Source: Rodentibacter caecimuris (GTDB lineage: Bacteria > Pseudomonadota > Gammaproteobacteria > Enterobacterales > Pasteurellaceae). Taken from it: a DNA stretch of 64,000 bases. Both the position numbers and the translations under genes were made by a program. Position 1 is the stretch's first letter. Each line of letters starts with the position of its first letter. The notes under the pieces were generated by a model, which ran no database searches, had not been told where the DNA came from, and was given only the letters and a program-made list of their open reading frames with translations. Below are positions 9,393 to 21,077 of this stretch, in pieces. The stretch is from NCBI GenBank assembly GCA_001998905.1, contig MLAA01000039.1, positions 1 to 64,000 on the forward strand. The letters run 5' to 3'.

Positions 9393-10409
9393 TTAATCTT
9401 GATAACCTTTTGGGTTGTTTTTTTGCCAATTCCAAGTGTTTTTCATCATATCTTCCAGACTTCGCTCGGCAACCCAGCCTAGCTCTTGCCTTGCAAGGCT
9501 AGGATCGGAATAACACACGGCAATATCGCCTGGGCGACGTGCGACTAATTTATAGGGCACCTTAATGTTATTGGCTTGTTCGAATGCTTTCACCATATCT
9601 AGTACGGAATAACCGACACCGGTGCCAAGATTATAAATGTGTAGGCCGGCATCTCCGTTATGGCGATCTAGTGCTTTTAAATGTCCGATAGCCAAATCAA
9701 CAACGTGGATATAATCTCTGACTCCGGTTCCGTCTGGGGTGTCATAGTCGCTACCAAAAACAGATAACTGCGGTAGTTTTCCTATTGCAACTTGACTAAT
9801 ATAAGGTAATAAATTATTTGGAACCCCGTTAGGATCCTCTCCGATTAAACCACTTTCGTGAGCACCTACCGGGTTAAAATAACGCAAGATCGTGAGACTA
9901 AATTGCGGCTCCGCTTTAGCTATATCCGTTAAAATTTGCTCTACCATAAATTTTGATGTGCCGTAAGGGTTAGTTGTGCCACCGACTTTACAACTTTCAG
10001 TGATTGGAATCATTTCAGGATCGCCATATACAGTAGCTGATGAGCTAAAAACAAGATTCCATATGCCGGATTTTTTCATTTCTTGGATCAATACTAAAGA
10101 GCCGGTTACATTGTTCATATAATATTCTGCTGGTTTTTGTACGCTTTCACCTACTGCTTTTAAACCGGCAAAATGGATTACTGCACTAATTTGATTCTCT
10201 GAAAAAATTTGTTGTAATAATGAACTATCTAATACATCACCTTGGTAAAATTTGACTTGTTTTCCTGTGATTTTAGCGACGCGTTCTAAAGATTTTTCGG
10301 AAGCGTTGCATAGGTTATCTAGCGCTATAACTTGTTTGCCTGCATTAAGTAATTCTACAATGGTGTGCGAACCGATATAACCTGCTCCACCGGTAACTAA
10401 AATTGTCAT
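9393..10409 (-). CDS. galE: UDP-glucose 4-epimerase
   Basis: The 338-residue enzyme interconverts UDP-glucose and UDP-galactose, supplying galactose for lipooligosaccharide and the Leloir pathway. The N-terminal Rossmann motif [11 protein letters not shown] is at residues 6-16. The catalytic Ser and Tyr lie in [10 protein letters not shown] and in the [12 protein letters not shown] stretch, where Y and K are four residues apart. [11 protein letters not shown] follows. The length equals that of E. coli GalE. The frame is open 15 codons further upstream, but the start at 10409 has a GGAG ribosome site and the conserved MTILVTGG start. No other gal genes are adjacent. Confidence 0.96.
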   Translation of the reverse strand: MTILVTGGAGYIGSHTIVELLNAGKQVIALDNLCNASEKSLERVAKITGKQVKFYQGDVLDSSLLQQIFSENQISAVIHFAGLKAVGESVQKPAEYYMNNVTGSLVLIQEMKKSGIWNLVFSSSATVYGDPEMIPITESCKVGGTTNPYGTSKFMVEQILTDIAKAEPQFSLTILRYFNPVGAHESGLIGEDPNGVPNNLLPYISQVAIGKLPQLSVFGSDYDTPDGTGVRDYIHVVDLAIGHLKALDRHNGDAGLHIYNLGTGVGYSVLDMVKAFEQANNIKVPYKLVARRPGDIAVCYSDPSLARQELGWVAERSLEDMMKNTWNWQKNNPKGYQD

Positions 10410-10442
10410 ATTGAGACTCCATTGATTAAAAATATGATAGCC

Positions 10443-10471
10443 ATTATATCTCATCGCTTTATAACGATGAA
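10443..10471 (-). promoter_or_regulatory. Possible galE promoter
   Basis: A perfect -10 TATAAT reads leftward at 10443-10448; the -35 position 17 bp away (TTCATC, 10466-10471) is weak. Confidence 0.4.
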
Positions 10472-10546
10472 ATATTTATCTCGAATGAGAGAAAATACCC
10501 GATTTTTAGACCGCACTTTTTGATAAGGTTTCCCGATCTTTATATG

Positions 10547-10562
10547 ACGCAATCGTTTACTT
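10547..10562 (+). promoter_or_regulatory. PurR operator
   Basis: ACGCAATCGTTTACTT fits every fixed position of the E. coli PurR consensus ANGCAANCGNTTNCNT. It overlaps the -35 region of the promoter for the purine permease, the expected place for repression when hypoxanthine or guanine is plentiful. Confidence 0.82.
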
Positions 10563-10583
10563 CTCCCTATCTTTGGGTAAAAT
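10556..10583 (+). promoter_or_regulatory. Promoter of the purine permease gene
   Basis: TTTACT at 10556-10561 and TAAAAT at 10578-10583 are separated by 16 bp, about 33 nt upstream of the start codon. The -35 lies within the PurR operator. Confidence 0.6.
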
Positions 10584-10615
10584 AGCACCCTATTTTATTT
10601 TGAGATTTTATATCA

Positions 10616-11929
10616 ATGTTAGAAAAACGTTTTCAACTTACACAACGAGGATCAAACCTTCGTCAAGAAGTGATTGCTGGGTTAACGACCTTTTTAGCGA
10701 TGGTTTACTCAGTAATCGTCGTTCCGAATATGCTAAGTGCGGTCGGTTTTCCAGCTGAATCGGTCTTTATTGCAACCTGTTTGGTTGCTGGGTTCGGATC
10801 AATTTTAATTGGCTTATGGGCAAATGTGCCAATGGCGATTGGCTGTGCTATTTCTTTAACTGCATTTACGGCATTCAGTTTAGTTGGCGGACAAAACGTA
10901 CCGATTCCGGTTGCGCTTGGTGCCGTATTTTTAATGGGGGCTGTATTTACGTTAATTTCGGCAACTGGAGTCCGTTCTTGGATTTTGCGTAATTTGCCTG
11001 CAAGCATTGCTCAAGGTGCGGGAATTGGAATCGGTTTATTCTTAATTTTAATTGCAGCCAACGGTGTTGGTTTAGTGATTAAAAATCCTTATGATGGATT
11101 ACCAGTGAAGCTTGGTGAATTTACTTCTTTTTCCGTATTGATGTCATTAATTGGTTTGGCTTGCATAGTTGGGCTCGAAAAAATGAAAATTAAAGGCGGT
11201 ATTTTGTGGGTGATTATTGCGATTACGATTACTGGAATGATTTTTGATCCGAATGTGAAATTTAATGGTGAGATTTTTAAAATGCCAACCTTTGGTGAAC
11301 AATCGTTATTTTTACAATTAGATCTAGGTGGGGCGTTACAACCGGCAATACTACCTGTTGTTTTTGCATTAGTGATGACTGCAGTTTTTGATGCCACTGG
11401 TACAATTCGCGCGGTTGCTGGACAGGGTAATTTATTAGACAAAGACGGACAAATTATCAACGGTGGTAAAGCGTTAACTTCAGATTCTATAAGCAGTCTA
11501 TTTTCGGGGTTATTCGGTACAGCACCTGCTGCAGTATATATTGAATCGGCGGCAGGTACGGCAGCTGGAGGTAAAACAGGAATTACTGCAATCATCGTCG
11601 GCTTGTTATTTTTATTAATGTTGTTTTTTCAACCTCTTGCCTTTCTGGTACCTAATTATGCCACTGCTCCGGCATTAATGTATGTTGGTTTGTTGATGTT
11701 GAGCAATGTCGGTAAATTGAATTTCGATGATTTTATTGGCGCAATGAGTGGCCTAATCTGCGCGGTATTTATTGTGCTGACGGCAAATATTGTAACCGGT
11801 ATTATGCTTGGTTTTGCAACTTTGGTTATTGGACGTATTATTTGTGGAGATTTCCGCAAACTTAATATAGGCACAGTTTTAATTGCTGTTGCTTTAGTTG
11901 CATTCTATGCATTTGATTGGGCAATTTAG
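10616..11929 (+). CDS. NCS2-family purine permease (AzgA/adenine-hypoxanthine type)
   Basis: The 437-residue polytopic membrane protein carries purine bases with protons. The AzgA-like subgroup features are [21 protein letters not shown] near residues 16-36, [21 protein letters not shown] at about 128-148 and the [20 protein letters not shown] segment followed by [16 protein letters not shown] at about 285-320. The PurR operator upstream independently supports a purine substrate. Adenine versus guanine/hypoxanthine specificity cannot be told from sequence. It is a single gene, convergent with dnaE, and contains an uptake core at 10735. Confidence 0.88.
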   Translation: MLEKRFQLTQRGSNLRQEVIAGLTTFLAMVYSVIVVPNMLSAVGFPAESVFIATCLVAGFGSILIGLWANVPMAIGCAISLTAFTAFSLVGGQNVPIPVALGAVFLMGAVFTLISATGVRSWILRNLPASIAQGAGIGIGLFLILIAANGVGLVIKNPYDGLPVKLGEFTSFSVLMSLIGLACIVGLEKMKIKGGILWVIIAITITGMIFDPNVKFNGEIFKMPTFGEQSLFLQLDLGGALQPAILPVVFALVMTAVFDATGTIRAVAGQGNLLDKDGQIINGGKALTSDSISSLFSGLFGTAPAAVYIESAAGTAAGGKTGITAIIVGLLFLLMLFFQPLAFLVPNYATAPALMYVGLLMLSNVGKLNFDDFIGAMSGLICAVFIVLTANIVTGIMLGFATLVIGRIICGDFRKLNIGTVLIAVALVAFYAFDWAI

Positions 11930-12108
11930 CCATTCTGCATTATGAAACAGCAAAGAGCGGTCCAAATCGGTAGTATTTCTAGTATTATGTATTGTCGTAG
12001 AAAATATTGATAATTTGTAGAATGTTACTCAGGCATCATATTTTGCAATAGCATATTTAATTCGGGTAGCAATCGAGTCTCTGATAGCGGTGTACTCATC
12101 TGTTAGGC

Positions 12109-12137
12109 GTAGTAGAGTGGAGTTAACGCTCTACTAT
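12109..12137. terminator. Hairpin between purine permease and dnaE
   Basis: GTAGTAGAGTG (12109-12119) pairs with CGCTCTACTAT (12127-12137) through 11 bp with two wobble pairs and a 7-nt loop, between convergent genes. No T-run follows in either direction, so it may be only an mRNA end-protecting hairpin. Confidence 0.4.
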
Positions 12138-12201
12138 GAAGCTAACTGAAAAGTTCGGCTGTTTTTTATATCAACAAATTATAAATAGCCTTTGCTTTTT
12201 A

Positions 12202-15200
12202 TTATTCAAATTCTAACTCAACGGCACTTTCCCCTAACATTGCAACCAATTCGGATAATATTTCATCAGTCGGAGTAATTGACCATTGCACACCTAATTG
12301 GAGTAAGGCATTGCCTTGTGCACTTTGATAATACACATTAATAGGTAATGTGCCACCGCTGACCGGCTCTAGAGTAGATTTTAATTTTTTTACAAAATGA
12401 CTTGAAATCTGTTGTTCCGATAAACTCAATGCTAAACTTTTTGCATAGCGAGAACGAGCTTCGTCTACTGTCATCATATCTCGCACTGACATTTTAAGCC
12501 CCTGCGAAAAATCATCAAAGCTAACTTGCCCGGACACAATGACTACCGTATCTTTTTGTAATTTATCAGCAAATTTGTCCAGACTTTCTCCAAACAAGGT
12601 GAGATCCAATCTGCCTGAACGATCGTCTAAAGTTGCAATACCTAAACGATTGCCTTTTTTGGTTGTCGCAAACCGAATGGATACTAATAATCCGGCGGCA
12701 ATACTTATTTGCCCCCGCTGATTCGGTACTAAGTCTTTCAATCTGGTGGAACTATAATGAGAAAGTTCTTTTAAATAGCGGCTTACCGGATGACTGCTAA
12801 GGTAAAGCCCAAGGGTTTCTCGTTCTCCGTCTAGAATTTGTTTTTCCGAATAGGGAGGGGTATTCGAATAGGCGTTTTCAACTTCTTCATAGCTTTCGGT
12901 TAATACGCCAAACATATCACCTTGCCCAATTTCTGCATCTTTCGCATGTTGAGTTGAGGCTTTCAGCGCATCGTCTAAATTTTTTGCAAGAGCGGCACGA
13001 TGAGGACCGAGTTTGTCGAATGCACCAGACATAATAAGTCCTTCAAAGGTACGTCGATTAATTTTCTTTAAATCGACACGGGCGCAAAGATCAAATAAAT
13101 CTTTAAAATAACCGCCACTTTCACGCGCGTTTAGCAATGCTTCAATCGGTCCTTCGCCCACACCTTTAATCGCGCCTATCCCATACACGATTTCACCGTT
13201 GTCATTTACACTAAAATGATGTTTACCTGCATTAATATCCGGTGGAGTAACAGTTAGTCCCATACGTAGACATTCATCATAAAAACCAACGATTTTATCG
13301 GTATTGTCCATCTCTGATGTCATGACTGCGGCCATAAATTCAGCCGGGTAGTGGGTTTTGAGCCATAAGGTTTGATAGGAAACTAATGCATAAGCTGCGG
13401 AGTGAGATTTATTAAACCCATAACCAGCAAATTTTTCCACTAAATCGAAAATTTTCATAGCCAAATTGCCGTCAACCCCATTTTTGATTGATCCTTCCTC
13501 AAATACGGAGCGCTGTTTTGCCATTTCCTCTGGCTTTTTTTTCCCCATGGCACGCCGTAATAGATCTGCTCCACCTAAGGTATAACCGGCTAAAACTTGT
13601 GCAATCTGCATGACTTGTTCTTGATATAAAATAATACCGTAAGTTGGTTCTAAAATCGGTTTCAAACTTTCATGTTGATAAGTCGCATCAGGATAGGATA
13701 CTTCTTCTCTGCCGTGTTTTCGGTCAATGAAGTTATCTACCATTCCTGATTGTAAAGGTCCCGGACGAAATAGGGCGACTAATGCGATAATATCTTCGAA
13801 GCAGTCTGGCTGAAGGCGTTTTATTAGATCTTTCATTCCTCTCGATTCCAATTGGAATACGGCGGTTGTTTCTGCTCGTTTTAGTAAGTCAAAAGAGGCT
13901 TGATCATCTAGCGGAATAGAAGAAATATCGACGGGCGGTTTTCCTTCTTTTGCTAAGCGTGCGTTAATCATATCCAATGCCCATTTGATAATAGTTAGTG
14001 TACGCAAACCTAAAAAGTCGAATTTAACTAGACCCGCATATTCAACATCGTTTTTATCAAAATGGGTAACTGGGTGTAGTCCTTCGTTATCACAATATAA
14101 CGGAGCAAAATCCGTAATTAAGGACGGTGAAATTACAACCCCTCCAGCGTGTTTTCCGGCATTACGAGTAACGCCTTCCAGTTTACGAGCCATATCAATG
14201 AGAGCTTTAACTTCTTCATCTGCATCGTAAGCTGCTTGTAATTGAGGCTCAATGTCAAATGCTTTTGCTAAAGTCATTCCAGGGTCAGTCGGAATTAGTT
14301 TGGAAATGCGATCGACAAAGCCGTAAGGATGTCCTAGTACTCGTCCTACATCACGGATAACCGCTTTTGCTGCCATGGTTCCAAAGGTGATAATTTGTGA
14401 GACGGCTCCTCGTCCATAAGTTTCAGCAACATGTTCAATCACTCTATCACGCCCATCCATACAGAAATCTACGTCAAAATCAGGCATTGAAACCCGTTCC
14501 GGATTTAAGAAACGCTCGAAGAGTAGATCAAATTCTAGAGGATCCAAATCAGTAATTTTTAGCGCATATGCAACCAAAGAGCCTGCACCGGAACCTCGTC
14601 CCGGTCCAACTGGAATATCATTATCTTTAGACCATTGGATAAATTCCATCACAATCAAGAAATAACCGGGGAATCCCATTTGGTTTATTACATCCAATTC
14701 AACTTGAAGACGATCATCATATTCTTTGCGTTTTTCCAACCGCACTTTTTCGTCCGGAAATAGAAACGCTAAACGTTCTTCCAAGCCTTCGCGGGATTTT
14801 TTCACCAAGAAATCTTCAGTACTGAGTTCACCAGTAGGAAATTTAGGTAAGAAATATTCACCTAAACGTAAAGTAACATTGCAACGTTGGGCAATTAAAA
14901 CCGTATTTTCTAAGGCGGATGGAATATCGCTAAACAGTTGGCACATTTCTTCTTCGCTGCGGAAATATTGCTGTGCTGTATAATTTTTGGGACGTTTAGG
15001 ATCATCAAGAGTATAACCGTCGTGAATAGCGACTCGAATTTCATGAGCTTCAAAATCGTCCGCTTGTAAAAAAACGATATCGTTGACGGCTACGAGGGGA
15101 ATATGTTGTTTTTTTGCCAGCGCCAACGCGGATTTAATATAACGTTCTTCATCAGGTTTTCCCGTGCGAGCTAAGGATAAATAAAAATGTTCGGTAAAAT

Positions 15201-15681
15201 ATTCTTGGTAAAAATTGACCGCACTTTCTATTTCTTGGGCGTTTTCCTTGAGCAATTTTTTGCCGACATCACCTTTTATGCCGCCTGATAAGATAATAAT
15301 GCCTTCACGATGTTCAATTAGCCACTCTTGATTAATCCAAGGTGCGTCGTAATAACCACGTTGATAGGCTTTGGATAGTAATAGCGTAATATTTTTGTAT
15401 CCTACATTATTCTTTGCCAGTAGCGTTAATTCAAAGGGTTCGTCTCCGCATAATTGGCTGCGTACTAATACATCTGCTCCGATAATTGGTTTGATCCCTG
15501 ATGATAAGGTTTCACCATAAAAACGTACAACGCCGCAAAAATTAGTGAAATCTGTTAATGCCATTGCCACCATATTGTTGGCAGCACAGGCTTTCACTAG
15601 CGGTTTAATTTTTGCGACACCATCAATCATTGAGAAATCGCTGTGGACACGGAGATGAACAAAACGGGGATGTTGTGGCAT
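12202..15681 (-). CDS. dnaE: DNA polymerase III alpha subunit
   Basis: The 1159-residue replicative polymerase catalytic subunit has the length of its E. coli homologue (1160). The PHP domain begins at [17 protein letters not shown]. The catalytic aspartates lie in PDFDVDF at about 400. HAGGVVI and [13 protein letters not shown] belong to the polymerase core. The internal beta-clamp-binding motif QGDMF is near 920, and the C-terminal OB fold has [15 protein letters not shown] near 1010-1025. The start at 15681 is chosen over one five codons upstream because it has the ribosome site AAGGA at the right distance. Uptake cores lie at 14739 and 15218 inside the gene. It follows rluA on the same strand. 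Confidence 0.97.
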   Translation of the reverse strand: MPQHPRFVHLRVHSDFSMIDGVAKIKPLVKACAANNMVAMALTDFTNFCGVVRFYGETLSSGIKPIIGADVLVRSQLCGDEPFELTLLAKNNVGYKNITLLLSKAYQRGYYDAPWINQEWLIEHREGIIILSGGIKGDVGKKLLKENAQEIESAVNFYQEYFTEHFYLSLARTGKPDEERYIKSALALAKKQHIPLVAVNDIVFLQADDFEAHEIRVAIHDGYTLDDPKRPKNYTAQQYFRSEEEMCQLFSDIPSALENTVLIAQRCNVTLRLGEYFLPKFPTGELSTEDFLVKKSREGLEERLAFLFPDEKVRLEKRKEYDDRLQVELDVINQMGFPGYFLIVMEFIQWSKDNDIPVGPGRGSGAGSLVAYALKITDLDPLEFDLLFERFLNPERVSMPDFDVDFCMDGRDRVIEHVAETYGRGAVSQIITFGTMAAKAVIRDVGRVLGHPYGFVDRISKLIPTDPGMTLAKAFDIEPQLQAAYDADEEVKALIDMARKLEGVTRNAGKHAGGVVISPSLITDFAPLYCDNEGLHPVTHFDKNDVEYAGLVKFDFLGLRTLTIIKWALDMINARLAKEGKPPVDISSIPLDDQASFDLLKRAETTAVFQLESRGMKDLIKRLQPDCFEDIIALVALFRPGPLQSGMVDNFIDRKHGREEVSYPDATYQHESLKPILEPTYGIILYQEQVMQIAQVLAGYTLGGADLLRRAMGKKKPEEMAKQRSVFEEGSIKNGVDGNLAMKIFDLVEKFAGYGFNKSHSAAYALVSYQTLWLKTHYPAEFMAAVMTSEMDNTDKIVGFYDECLRMGLTVTPPDINAGKHHFSVNDNGEIVYGIGAIKGVGEGPIEALLNARESGGYFKDLFDLCARVDLKKINRRTFEGLIMSGAFDKLGPHRAALAKNLDDALKASTQHAKDAEIGQGDMFGVLTESYEEVENAYSNTPPYSEKQILDGERETLGLYLSSHPVSRYLKELSHYSSTRLKDLVPNQRGQISIAAGLLVSIRFATTKKGNRLGIATLDDRSGRLDLTLFGESLDKFADKLQKDTVVIVSGQVSFDDFSQGLKMSVRDMMTVDEARSRYAKSLALSLSEQQISSHFVKKLKSTLEPVSGGTLPINVYYQSAQGNALLQLGVQWSITPTDEILSELVAMLGESAVELEFE

Positions 15682-15766
15682 AAGAAATCCTTGCAAAGAA
15701 AAGTGCGGTCTATTTTAACGGGATTTTATAAGCGGCTCAATAAAGTACCGCCTTGAGAAAATTTAT

Positions 15767-16426
15767 TTAGAAATCAGCATTGGTATTGAATATCATTATT
15801 TCTGTTGTTATCGGATGACGGATCATTAGTTGTTCTGCGTGTAAGTAAAGTCGATTAGCCATTGTTTTTGCCTGTGGGTGGGCATAAAATTTATCTCCAA
15901 GAATAGGATGACCGAGCGCAAGCATATGCAAACGTAATTGGTGAGAGCGCCCTGTTATCGGTGTTAATTTCACTCTAGTGCAATTGTTTGGTAAACGTTC
16001 TAATACTTCAAAATGTGTTATTGCTTTCTTCCCTAAAATAAAGTCAATACGCTGGCGAGGGCGATTTTCCCAATCGCAAATAAGCGGGAAATTAATTGTG
16101 CCCTGGGTTTGTTGTAAGTGTCCCCAAACGATTGCCTGATAATATTTTTTGGGTTCTCGTTCACGAAATTGACGCTTTAATTCTTTATCTGCCGCTTTAC
16201 TTAAGGCGAATAAAATAATGCCGCTAGTTGCCATATCTAAGCGATGTGCTGGTTCGCAAAAACCGAATTTTTGTTTAACTCGGCTCATTGCACTATCGTA
16301 ATACTGGGGTTGGTTCCCCGGTACGGAAAGTAGCCCACTTGGTTTATTTACCACGCAGATGTGATTGTCCTGATAAACGATATCTAGCCAAGGTTCTGTT
16401 GGCGGATTGTATTCGATTAATGCCAT
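15767..16426 (-). CDS. rluA: Dual-specificity rRNA/tRNA pseudouridine synthase RluA
   Basis: The 219-residue enzyme isomerises uridine 746 in 23S rRNA and uridine 32 in some tRNAs; the length is identical to E. coli RluA. The catalytic aspartate is in AHRLDMATSGI at about 60-70. The supporting motifs are VVNKPSGLLSVPG at about 25-37 and LTPITGRSHQLRLHM at about 156-170. Its ATG lies two bases from the rapA stop codon and its ribosome site AAGGAG lies inside the last codons of rapA, so the two genes are coupled, the same order as in enterobacteria. Confidence 0.95.
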   Translation of the reverse strand: MALIEYNPPTEPWLDIVYQDNHICVVNKPSGLLSVPGNQPQYYDSAMSRVKQKFGFCEPAHRLDMATSGIILFALSKAADKELKRQFREREPKKYYQAIVWGHLQQTQGTINFPLICDWENRPRQRIDFILGKKAITHFEVLERLPNNCTRVKLTPITGRSHQLRLHMLALGHPILGDKFYAHPQAKTMANRLYLHAEQLMIRHPITTEIMIFNTNADF

Positions 16427-16427
16427 A

Positions 16428-19229
16428 TTACTCCTTGTTGGTGATGATCATTCTTAGACTATCTAAACGCCAGCTTGCTTGATTTAAATGCTGTAACGAT
16501 TGTCGTTTAATATTTGTTAGACATTCGATTTCTTGTGGACGAATATTTTTATTCACTTGTTGTAATGCAATGAGTCGGTTTAATTCATCGCTTAAATGAG
16601 TATCGGCTTTTTGAACGGCGGTATGAATGATTTCTTTAGCCTGAGAAATCACTTGTTTCTCTCCTTTTTCTAATAACTGCTCAATAACGAGTCGGACTTT
16701 TTTAATCATTTGATTAGCTAGGTTTCTATTGAGTGGTTTCAACTTAGTTTGTAAAGAGGTAAAGGAAACTTGTTTAGCAAGATCGTCGCCTTTTACATCT
16801 AATAGTAAACGGATAGGGGTTGGAGGTAAAAAACGATTAAGTTGTAGTCCTTTCGGTGATTGGCTTTCCACAATATAAACTAATTCTAGTAATAAAGTGC
16901 CAACCGGTAAATGTTTATTGATGAGTAATGCACAAGCTGCTTTACCGATATTGCCGGAAGCAATGAGATCGATACCTTGATAGATTATGGGATGATCCCA
17001 CGTTAAAAATACCATTTCTTCGCGCTGTAAAGCTAATTCCCGATTAAAAGTAACGGTTATACCTTCTTCTTTTAGACCGGGGAAATCTGGTACTAACATT
17101 GTTCCTGTCGGGCTAATGACTAAAGATTGTTCCCCTAGATCTTCTTGTTCTACGCCAATGATATCAAATAAATCCGTCGCGAAATTTATCAATTCTTGGC
17201 TATTATCTTCCGCCGCAATGGACTGCGCTAGTGCTAGAGCATCTTGCCCGCCATTAGAATTTAGTTCTAAGAGTAAATCGCGTCCTTTTTCCAACTGTTC
17301 CTGTAAGGCACGTTGTGCTTGGCGAGTTTGTTCAATTAAGGTTTCTAAGAATGAAAGTGCGGTCAAATTTGAATGATTTTTTTGCCATTCGGTTATTTGC
17401 AAGTCAATACAATGTTGCAATTCAGAATTGAACCGTTCAAATAACACAATATTGGTCGGAGAGGTTTCTTCAAAAGCATTGAGCCCCTTATGATACCAAT
17501 AGGCTAAGATTTGAGTTGCTGAACCGACAACGTAGGGTAGGTAAATATGGACATTACGGCGTTGTCCGATACGATCTAAACGCCCAATACATTGTTCTAA
17601 TAAGTCGGGATTATCAGGTAGATCAAATAAAACTAATTGATTGGAAAATTGGAAATTTCTTCCTTCTGAACCAATACTTGAACTTAATAAGATTTGAGCT
17701 CCATTTTCTTCATCAGAAAAATATGCTGCCGCACGATCCCGTTCGATGAGAGACATTTTTTCATGAAATAATGCAGCATAGATTCCGTATTTTTCGCGTA
17801 AGATTTTTTCCAGTTGAATCGTTGTTTGTGCGAGTTGGCACATGACTAATACTTTTTCATGAGGAAATGTCTTTAAATGGGAGATAAGCCATTCGGTACG
17901 TTGCTCATCTTCCTCTAATTGCACTGGATGGTAAGTTCGCTGTGGAAATCCTTGTATACCTTGGCGAGTATTGCGAAATAACAAGCGGCTTGTGCCATGT
18001 CTATCGATTAATTGTTGAATAAGTTTATGGCGAGCCTCTGATGCTAAATTCGAATCCAATTTTTCTAATAATGGAGTAGCGATTTGCTCAGATAATAAGC
18101 TTGTAATTTGTTGTTTTTCGAGTACAGTTAATGAGTGATTTTGCAATAAAGACTGTACGGCTTCAGCAACAGGTTGATATTGTTGCTGTTCTTGTAGGAA
18201 TGCAGAGTAGTTATAAAAGCGATTTGGATCAAGCAAACGCAAACGAGCAAAATGACTTTCCTGTCCTAGTTGATTTGGTGTTGCTGTGAGTAAAAGTACG
18301 GAAGGAATCACTTGAGCCAGCTGTTCTACTAATATGTATTCTGCACTGGGTTGATGTTCTGACCAACTTAGATGATGAGCTTCATCCACAATTAGTAAAT
18401 CAAATTGTGCTTGTAAGGCTTGTTTGGCTCGTTTAGGTTGAGTCGTTAACCAATTTAAGGCACAGATAATCAAAGATTCGGAACTAAAGGGGTTCATTTC
18501 AGCGCTTCCGTCATTTGCTGTAAAATCGGTACTTCGCTCTTCATCAAATAGTGAAAAATTCAGATTAAATCGACGTAACATTTCTACTAGCCATTGATGT
18601 TGTAAACTTTCCGGCACAAGAATTAAGACGCGATGAACTTTTTCAGCAAACAGTAAGTTCTGTAATATCATTCCGGCTTCAACAGTTTTTCCTAAACCGA
18701 CTTCATCGGCCAGTAATACTCTAGGTTGAATACGATTGCCGACTTCGGCAGCAATATGTAGTTGATGAGGAATAAGATTTGCTCTTACTCCGCGCAAGCC
18801 TCGTAGTGGCGATTGAAACTGTGCTTGTTGTTGGCATAGACTGCGATAACGCAAGGCAAAATGTTCACTACGATCAAGCTGGCTAGAAAACAATCGTTCT
18901 TTGGCTGAGCTTAATGATATGAGAGGGGATAGTTCGGTTTCGTTTACAATGATTTCTTGAGCATCGGTATTTTTGACTAAATAAAAAACTAAACCGTTAA
19001 GATTCTGTACCTCTAGAATCTTACCAGTTTGGTTTTCTTGATAAGTAATAAGATCGCCTTTGCTAAAAATTACTCGAATAATTGGTGCTTGAGCAACCGA
19101 ATAAATTCGCGTTTCATCTGCGGCAGGAAAATATAAACTAACGGAGCGCTGATTAAATTCAGTTAATATACCTAATCCTAGGGTATTTTCACTTTCACTA
19201 AGCCAACGTTGCCCAAGCACAAATTGCAT
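16428..19229 (-). CDS. rapA: RNA polymerase-associated ATPase RapA (HepA)
   Basis: The 933-residue Swi2/Snf2-family ATPase binds RNA polymerase and recycles stalled post-termination complexes. The N-terminal Tudor-like region starts [18 protein letters not shown]. The Walker A motif lies in [15 protein letters not shown] near 173-187, the DEAH box in LLIVDEAHH near 282, and helicase motif VI in [13 protein letters not shown] near 545. A long helical C-terminus follows. It is slightly shorter than the E. coli protein (968). Directly downstream and probably co-transcribed is rluA. One uptake core lies inside the gene at 17355. Confidence 0.95.
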   Translation of the reverse strand: MQFVLGQRWLSESENTLGLGILTEFNQRSVSLYFPAADETRIYSVAQAPIIRVIFSKGDLITYQENQTGKILEVQNLNGLVFYLVKNTDAQEIIVNETELSPLISLSSAKERLFSSQLDRSEHFALRYRSLCQQQAQFQSPLRGLRGVRANLIPHQLHIAAEVGNRIQPRVLLADEVGLGKTVEAGMILQNLLFAEKVHRVLILVPESLQHQWLVEMLRRFNLNFSLFDEERSTDFTANDGSAEMNPFSSESLIICALNWLTTQPKRAKQALQAQFDLLIVDEAHHLSWSEHQPSAEYILVEQLAQVIPSVLLLTATPNQLGQESHFARLRLLDPNRFYNYSAFLQEQQQYQPVAEAVQSLLQNHSLTVLEKQQITSLLSEQIATPLLEKLDSNLASEARHKLIQQLIDRHGTSRLLFRNTRQGIQGFPQRTYHPVQLEEDEQRTEWLISHLKTFPHEKVLVMCQLAQTTIQLEKILREKYGIYAALFHEKMSLIERDRAAAYFSDEENGAQILLSSSIGSEGRNFQFSNQLVLFDLPDNPDLLEQCIGRLDRIGQRRNVHIYLPYVVGSATQILAYWYHKGLNAFEETSPTNIVLFERFNSELQHCIDLQITEWQKNHSNLTALSFLETLIEQTRQAQRALQEQLEKGRDLLLELNSNGGQDALALAQSIAAEDNSQELINFATDLFDIIGVEQEDLGEQSLVISPTGTMLVPDFPGLKEEGITVTFNRELALQREEMVFLTWDHPIIYQGIDLIASGNIGKAACALLINKHLPVGTLLLELVYIVESQSPKGLQLNRFLPPTPIRLLLDVKGDDLAKQVSFTSLQTKLKPLNRNLANQMIKKVRLVIEQLLEKGEKQVISQAKEIIHTAVQKADTHLSDELNRLIALQQVNKNIRPQEIECLTNIKRQSLQHLNQASWRLDSLRMIITNKE

Positions 19230-19370
19230 AATTTCTTCTCTGTTACTTAAAAGGGCGCTATTTTAGCGTTATTCCTTTAGATGTAAAAGAAAGAATAGTG
19301 CCCTTTTCCAAGTCTCATCATTTCAACGGAAATTTTAGTGCACTCTTTATTTTGCTATTCATCAACGGTG

Positions 19371-20045
19371 TTAATGTTTCATTAATTTTGACCAGTTGTA
19401 ATAACCGTATAAGGAGTTAAGTAAATAAGCACTATACATTAAATACATTGCCGGCGTTTCTACCCATAAATAAATAGATAATATATTTAATACGATCCAA
19501 AGTATCCATTGTTCACGATAGCGTAAAATCATTAATGCTTGTGCGGCAACCACGATAATAGTTGTTAGTCCGTCCAAGTTTGTCGAGCTACCACCTGCCA
19601 TATTCAGTGCCTGAATAAAAATGAAAGTGCCTATCGCAATGAATGCAATGAGCCCAAGCCAACCTTTTAATGTGAGTGATTTTGAAACGACAGATTGAGC
19701 ACCTTGTTCATCTTTTTGCAGATTATCTTTCCATAAGAAATAGCCGATAAATTGTGAGGGAATATATACATAAAGTGTCGTGTTCATTTCACCGAGAAAA
19801 TTTTGACCCCAAGCCACATAAAAATAACTGTAAGCAAAAATAAGCCCGAAAAAATAATTACTCACTTTTCCTTTACTCACAAAAACGACACAAAGAATGC
19901 CAGCGATCCCTGATATCAGTGCTAGCCAGGAGTCCGGTTGTATAATATAAGCAACGAGCTGAGCGCTAAGAAATAAAATTAACCAGATTACTTCAAAAGG
20001 CTTCCAGCCAGAAAAAAATTCCTGCTCAATGTGTTTTAAATTCAT
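19371..20045 (-). CDS. pnuC: Nicotinamide riboside transporter PnuC
   Basis: The 224-residue inner-membrane protein has about seven hydrophobic helices and moves nicotinamide riboside by facilitated diffusion. The family features are WKPFEVIWLILFL at the N-terminus, the central FIGYFLWKDNLQ, and LNLSIYLWVETPAMYLMYSAYL-type helices near the C-terminus with the final YGYYNWSKL. In H. influenzae this transporter serves NAD (V-factor) acquisition. The start at 20045, behind GAGGAGA, is preferred to one 13 codons upstream inside the gap after cdd. It lies 40 nt downstream of cdd and is probably co-transcribed. Confidence 0.9.
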   Translation of the reverse strand: MNLKHIEQEFFSGWKPFEVIWLILFLSAQLVAYIIQPDSWLALISGIAGILCVVFVSKGKVSNYFFGLIFAYSYFYVAWGQNFLGEMNTTLYVYIPSQFIGYFLWKDNLQKDEQGAQSVVSKSLTLKGWLGLIAFIAIGTFIFIQALNMAGGSSTNLDGLTTIIVVAAQALMILRYREQWILWIVLNILSIYLWVETPAMYLMYSAYLLNSLYGYYNWSKLMKH

Positions 20046-20085
20046 TATGTTCTCCTCTGTTTGAATTTGTACGCTGTAATGCAAA

Positions 20086-20994
20086 TTATTTAAGGGAAAT
20101 ATATTCTAATGGTAAGTTAAACAATTGCCCAATAAGTGCTTCAGTCATATATCGATAACTGAGTGAATTTGTTTTTTCTGCTAACACGATACGGCTAATA
20201 GGAATATGACTAAGTCCTTGTAAACGACGAAAATTAAGCGCACTTTGCAACGGCGGTAGGCTAGGATTGAAGGCTGCATTTTCCGCGTAGCGGCCCTTAA
20301 TGATTTTTTCACCGCATTGTAATGCGATACCACTGAATGTAGAAGAATAGGGGGAATAAGAACAATTAGCTGCGCTGACTGCCGCCTGAATTAATTCATC
20401 ATGTATTCCATTATCTTCTGCGTATCGTAGATGATGTTCTTGGTTCTCAAATAGAACTTGTTTAATATCGAGATTTTTAGGGCCAAAAGCATCAGGTAGG
20501 TAAGTTTGTAACGTATTATTTTGGCTATGAGGAAGGTGAATTCTTAGTTTTTCCGCTGTGTTTAATTCATTCATAAACTGGCGGCAATGTCCGCACGGTG
20601 TATAATTTACAATCATATCACTAATTCCTGATTCATTTGCTAGCCAAGCGTGAGCTATCGCACTTTGTTCTGCGTGAATAGTTTGTTGGATACTGTCGGA
20701 TAAAAATTCTTGATTTGCCCCAAAATAAAAAGTCCCTGTTTTTCCAATAGCCAGCGCGCCAACATAAAATTGTGAAATCGTCGGCAGTGCATAGCAGGTT
20801 GCAATAGGTAAGCATTCTAATGCTAATTGAATCTGAGAAATATTATATTTTTCACATAGATGTTGAGTAAATGTTTTGGAAAGAACGGCAGTTAATTTTT
20901 GTTGCATTAATTGAGCAATAATATGTTTTTGAACGTCGGTTGCTGAATTAAGCAATATGTTTAAACGATGCTTTATTTCTGTTGTTGTCGACAT
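20086..20994 (-). CDS. cdd: Cytidine deaminase, two-domain type
   Basis: The 302-residue enzyme converts cytidine and deoxycytidine to uridine and deoxyuridine. The zinc site is complete: HAE at residues 107-109 (His ligand and catalytic Glu) and PCGHC at 133-137 (two Cys ligands). A degenerate second domain follows (AAVSAANCSYSPYSSTFSG), as in the dimeric E. coli enzyme of 294 residues. Downstream at 40 nt is pnuC, making a small nucleoside-salvage unit. The start codon at 20994 follows AAGGTCCC-like purine-poor DNA; the ribosome site is weak. Confidence 0.94.
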   Translation of the reverse strand: MSTTTEIKHRLNILLNSATDVQKHIIAQLMQQKLTAVLSKTFTQHLCEKYNISQIQLALECLPIATCYALPTISQFYVGALAIGKTGTFYFGANQEFLSDSIQQTIHAEQSAIAHAWLANESGISDMIVNYTPCGHCRQFMNELNTAEKLRIHLPHSQNNTLQTYLPDAFGPKNLDIKQVLFENQEHHLRYAEDNGIHDELIQAAVSAANCSYSPYSSTFSGIALQCGEKIIKGRYAENAAFNPSLPPLQSALNFRRLQGLSHIPISRIVLAEKTNSLSYRYMTEALIGQLFNLPLEYISLK

Positions 20995-21077
20995 AAGGTC
21001 CCCTATTATGCATTTCAGTTTTTATATATTTGGTAGGGAGATTTGAAAACTCCGTAAAAATTGACCGCACTTTTATT

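Noticed and set aside
11089..11595. 168-codon minus-strand frame inside the purine permease gene
   Set aside because: Pro/Ile/Asn-rich shadow of a membrane protein gene; no start signal.
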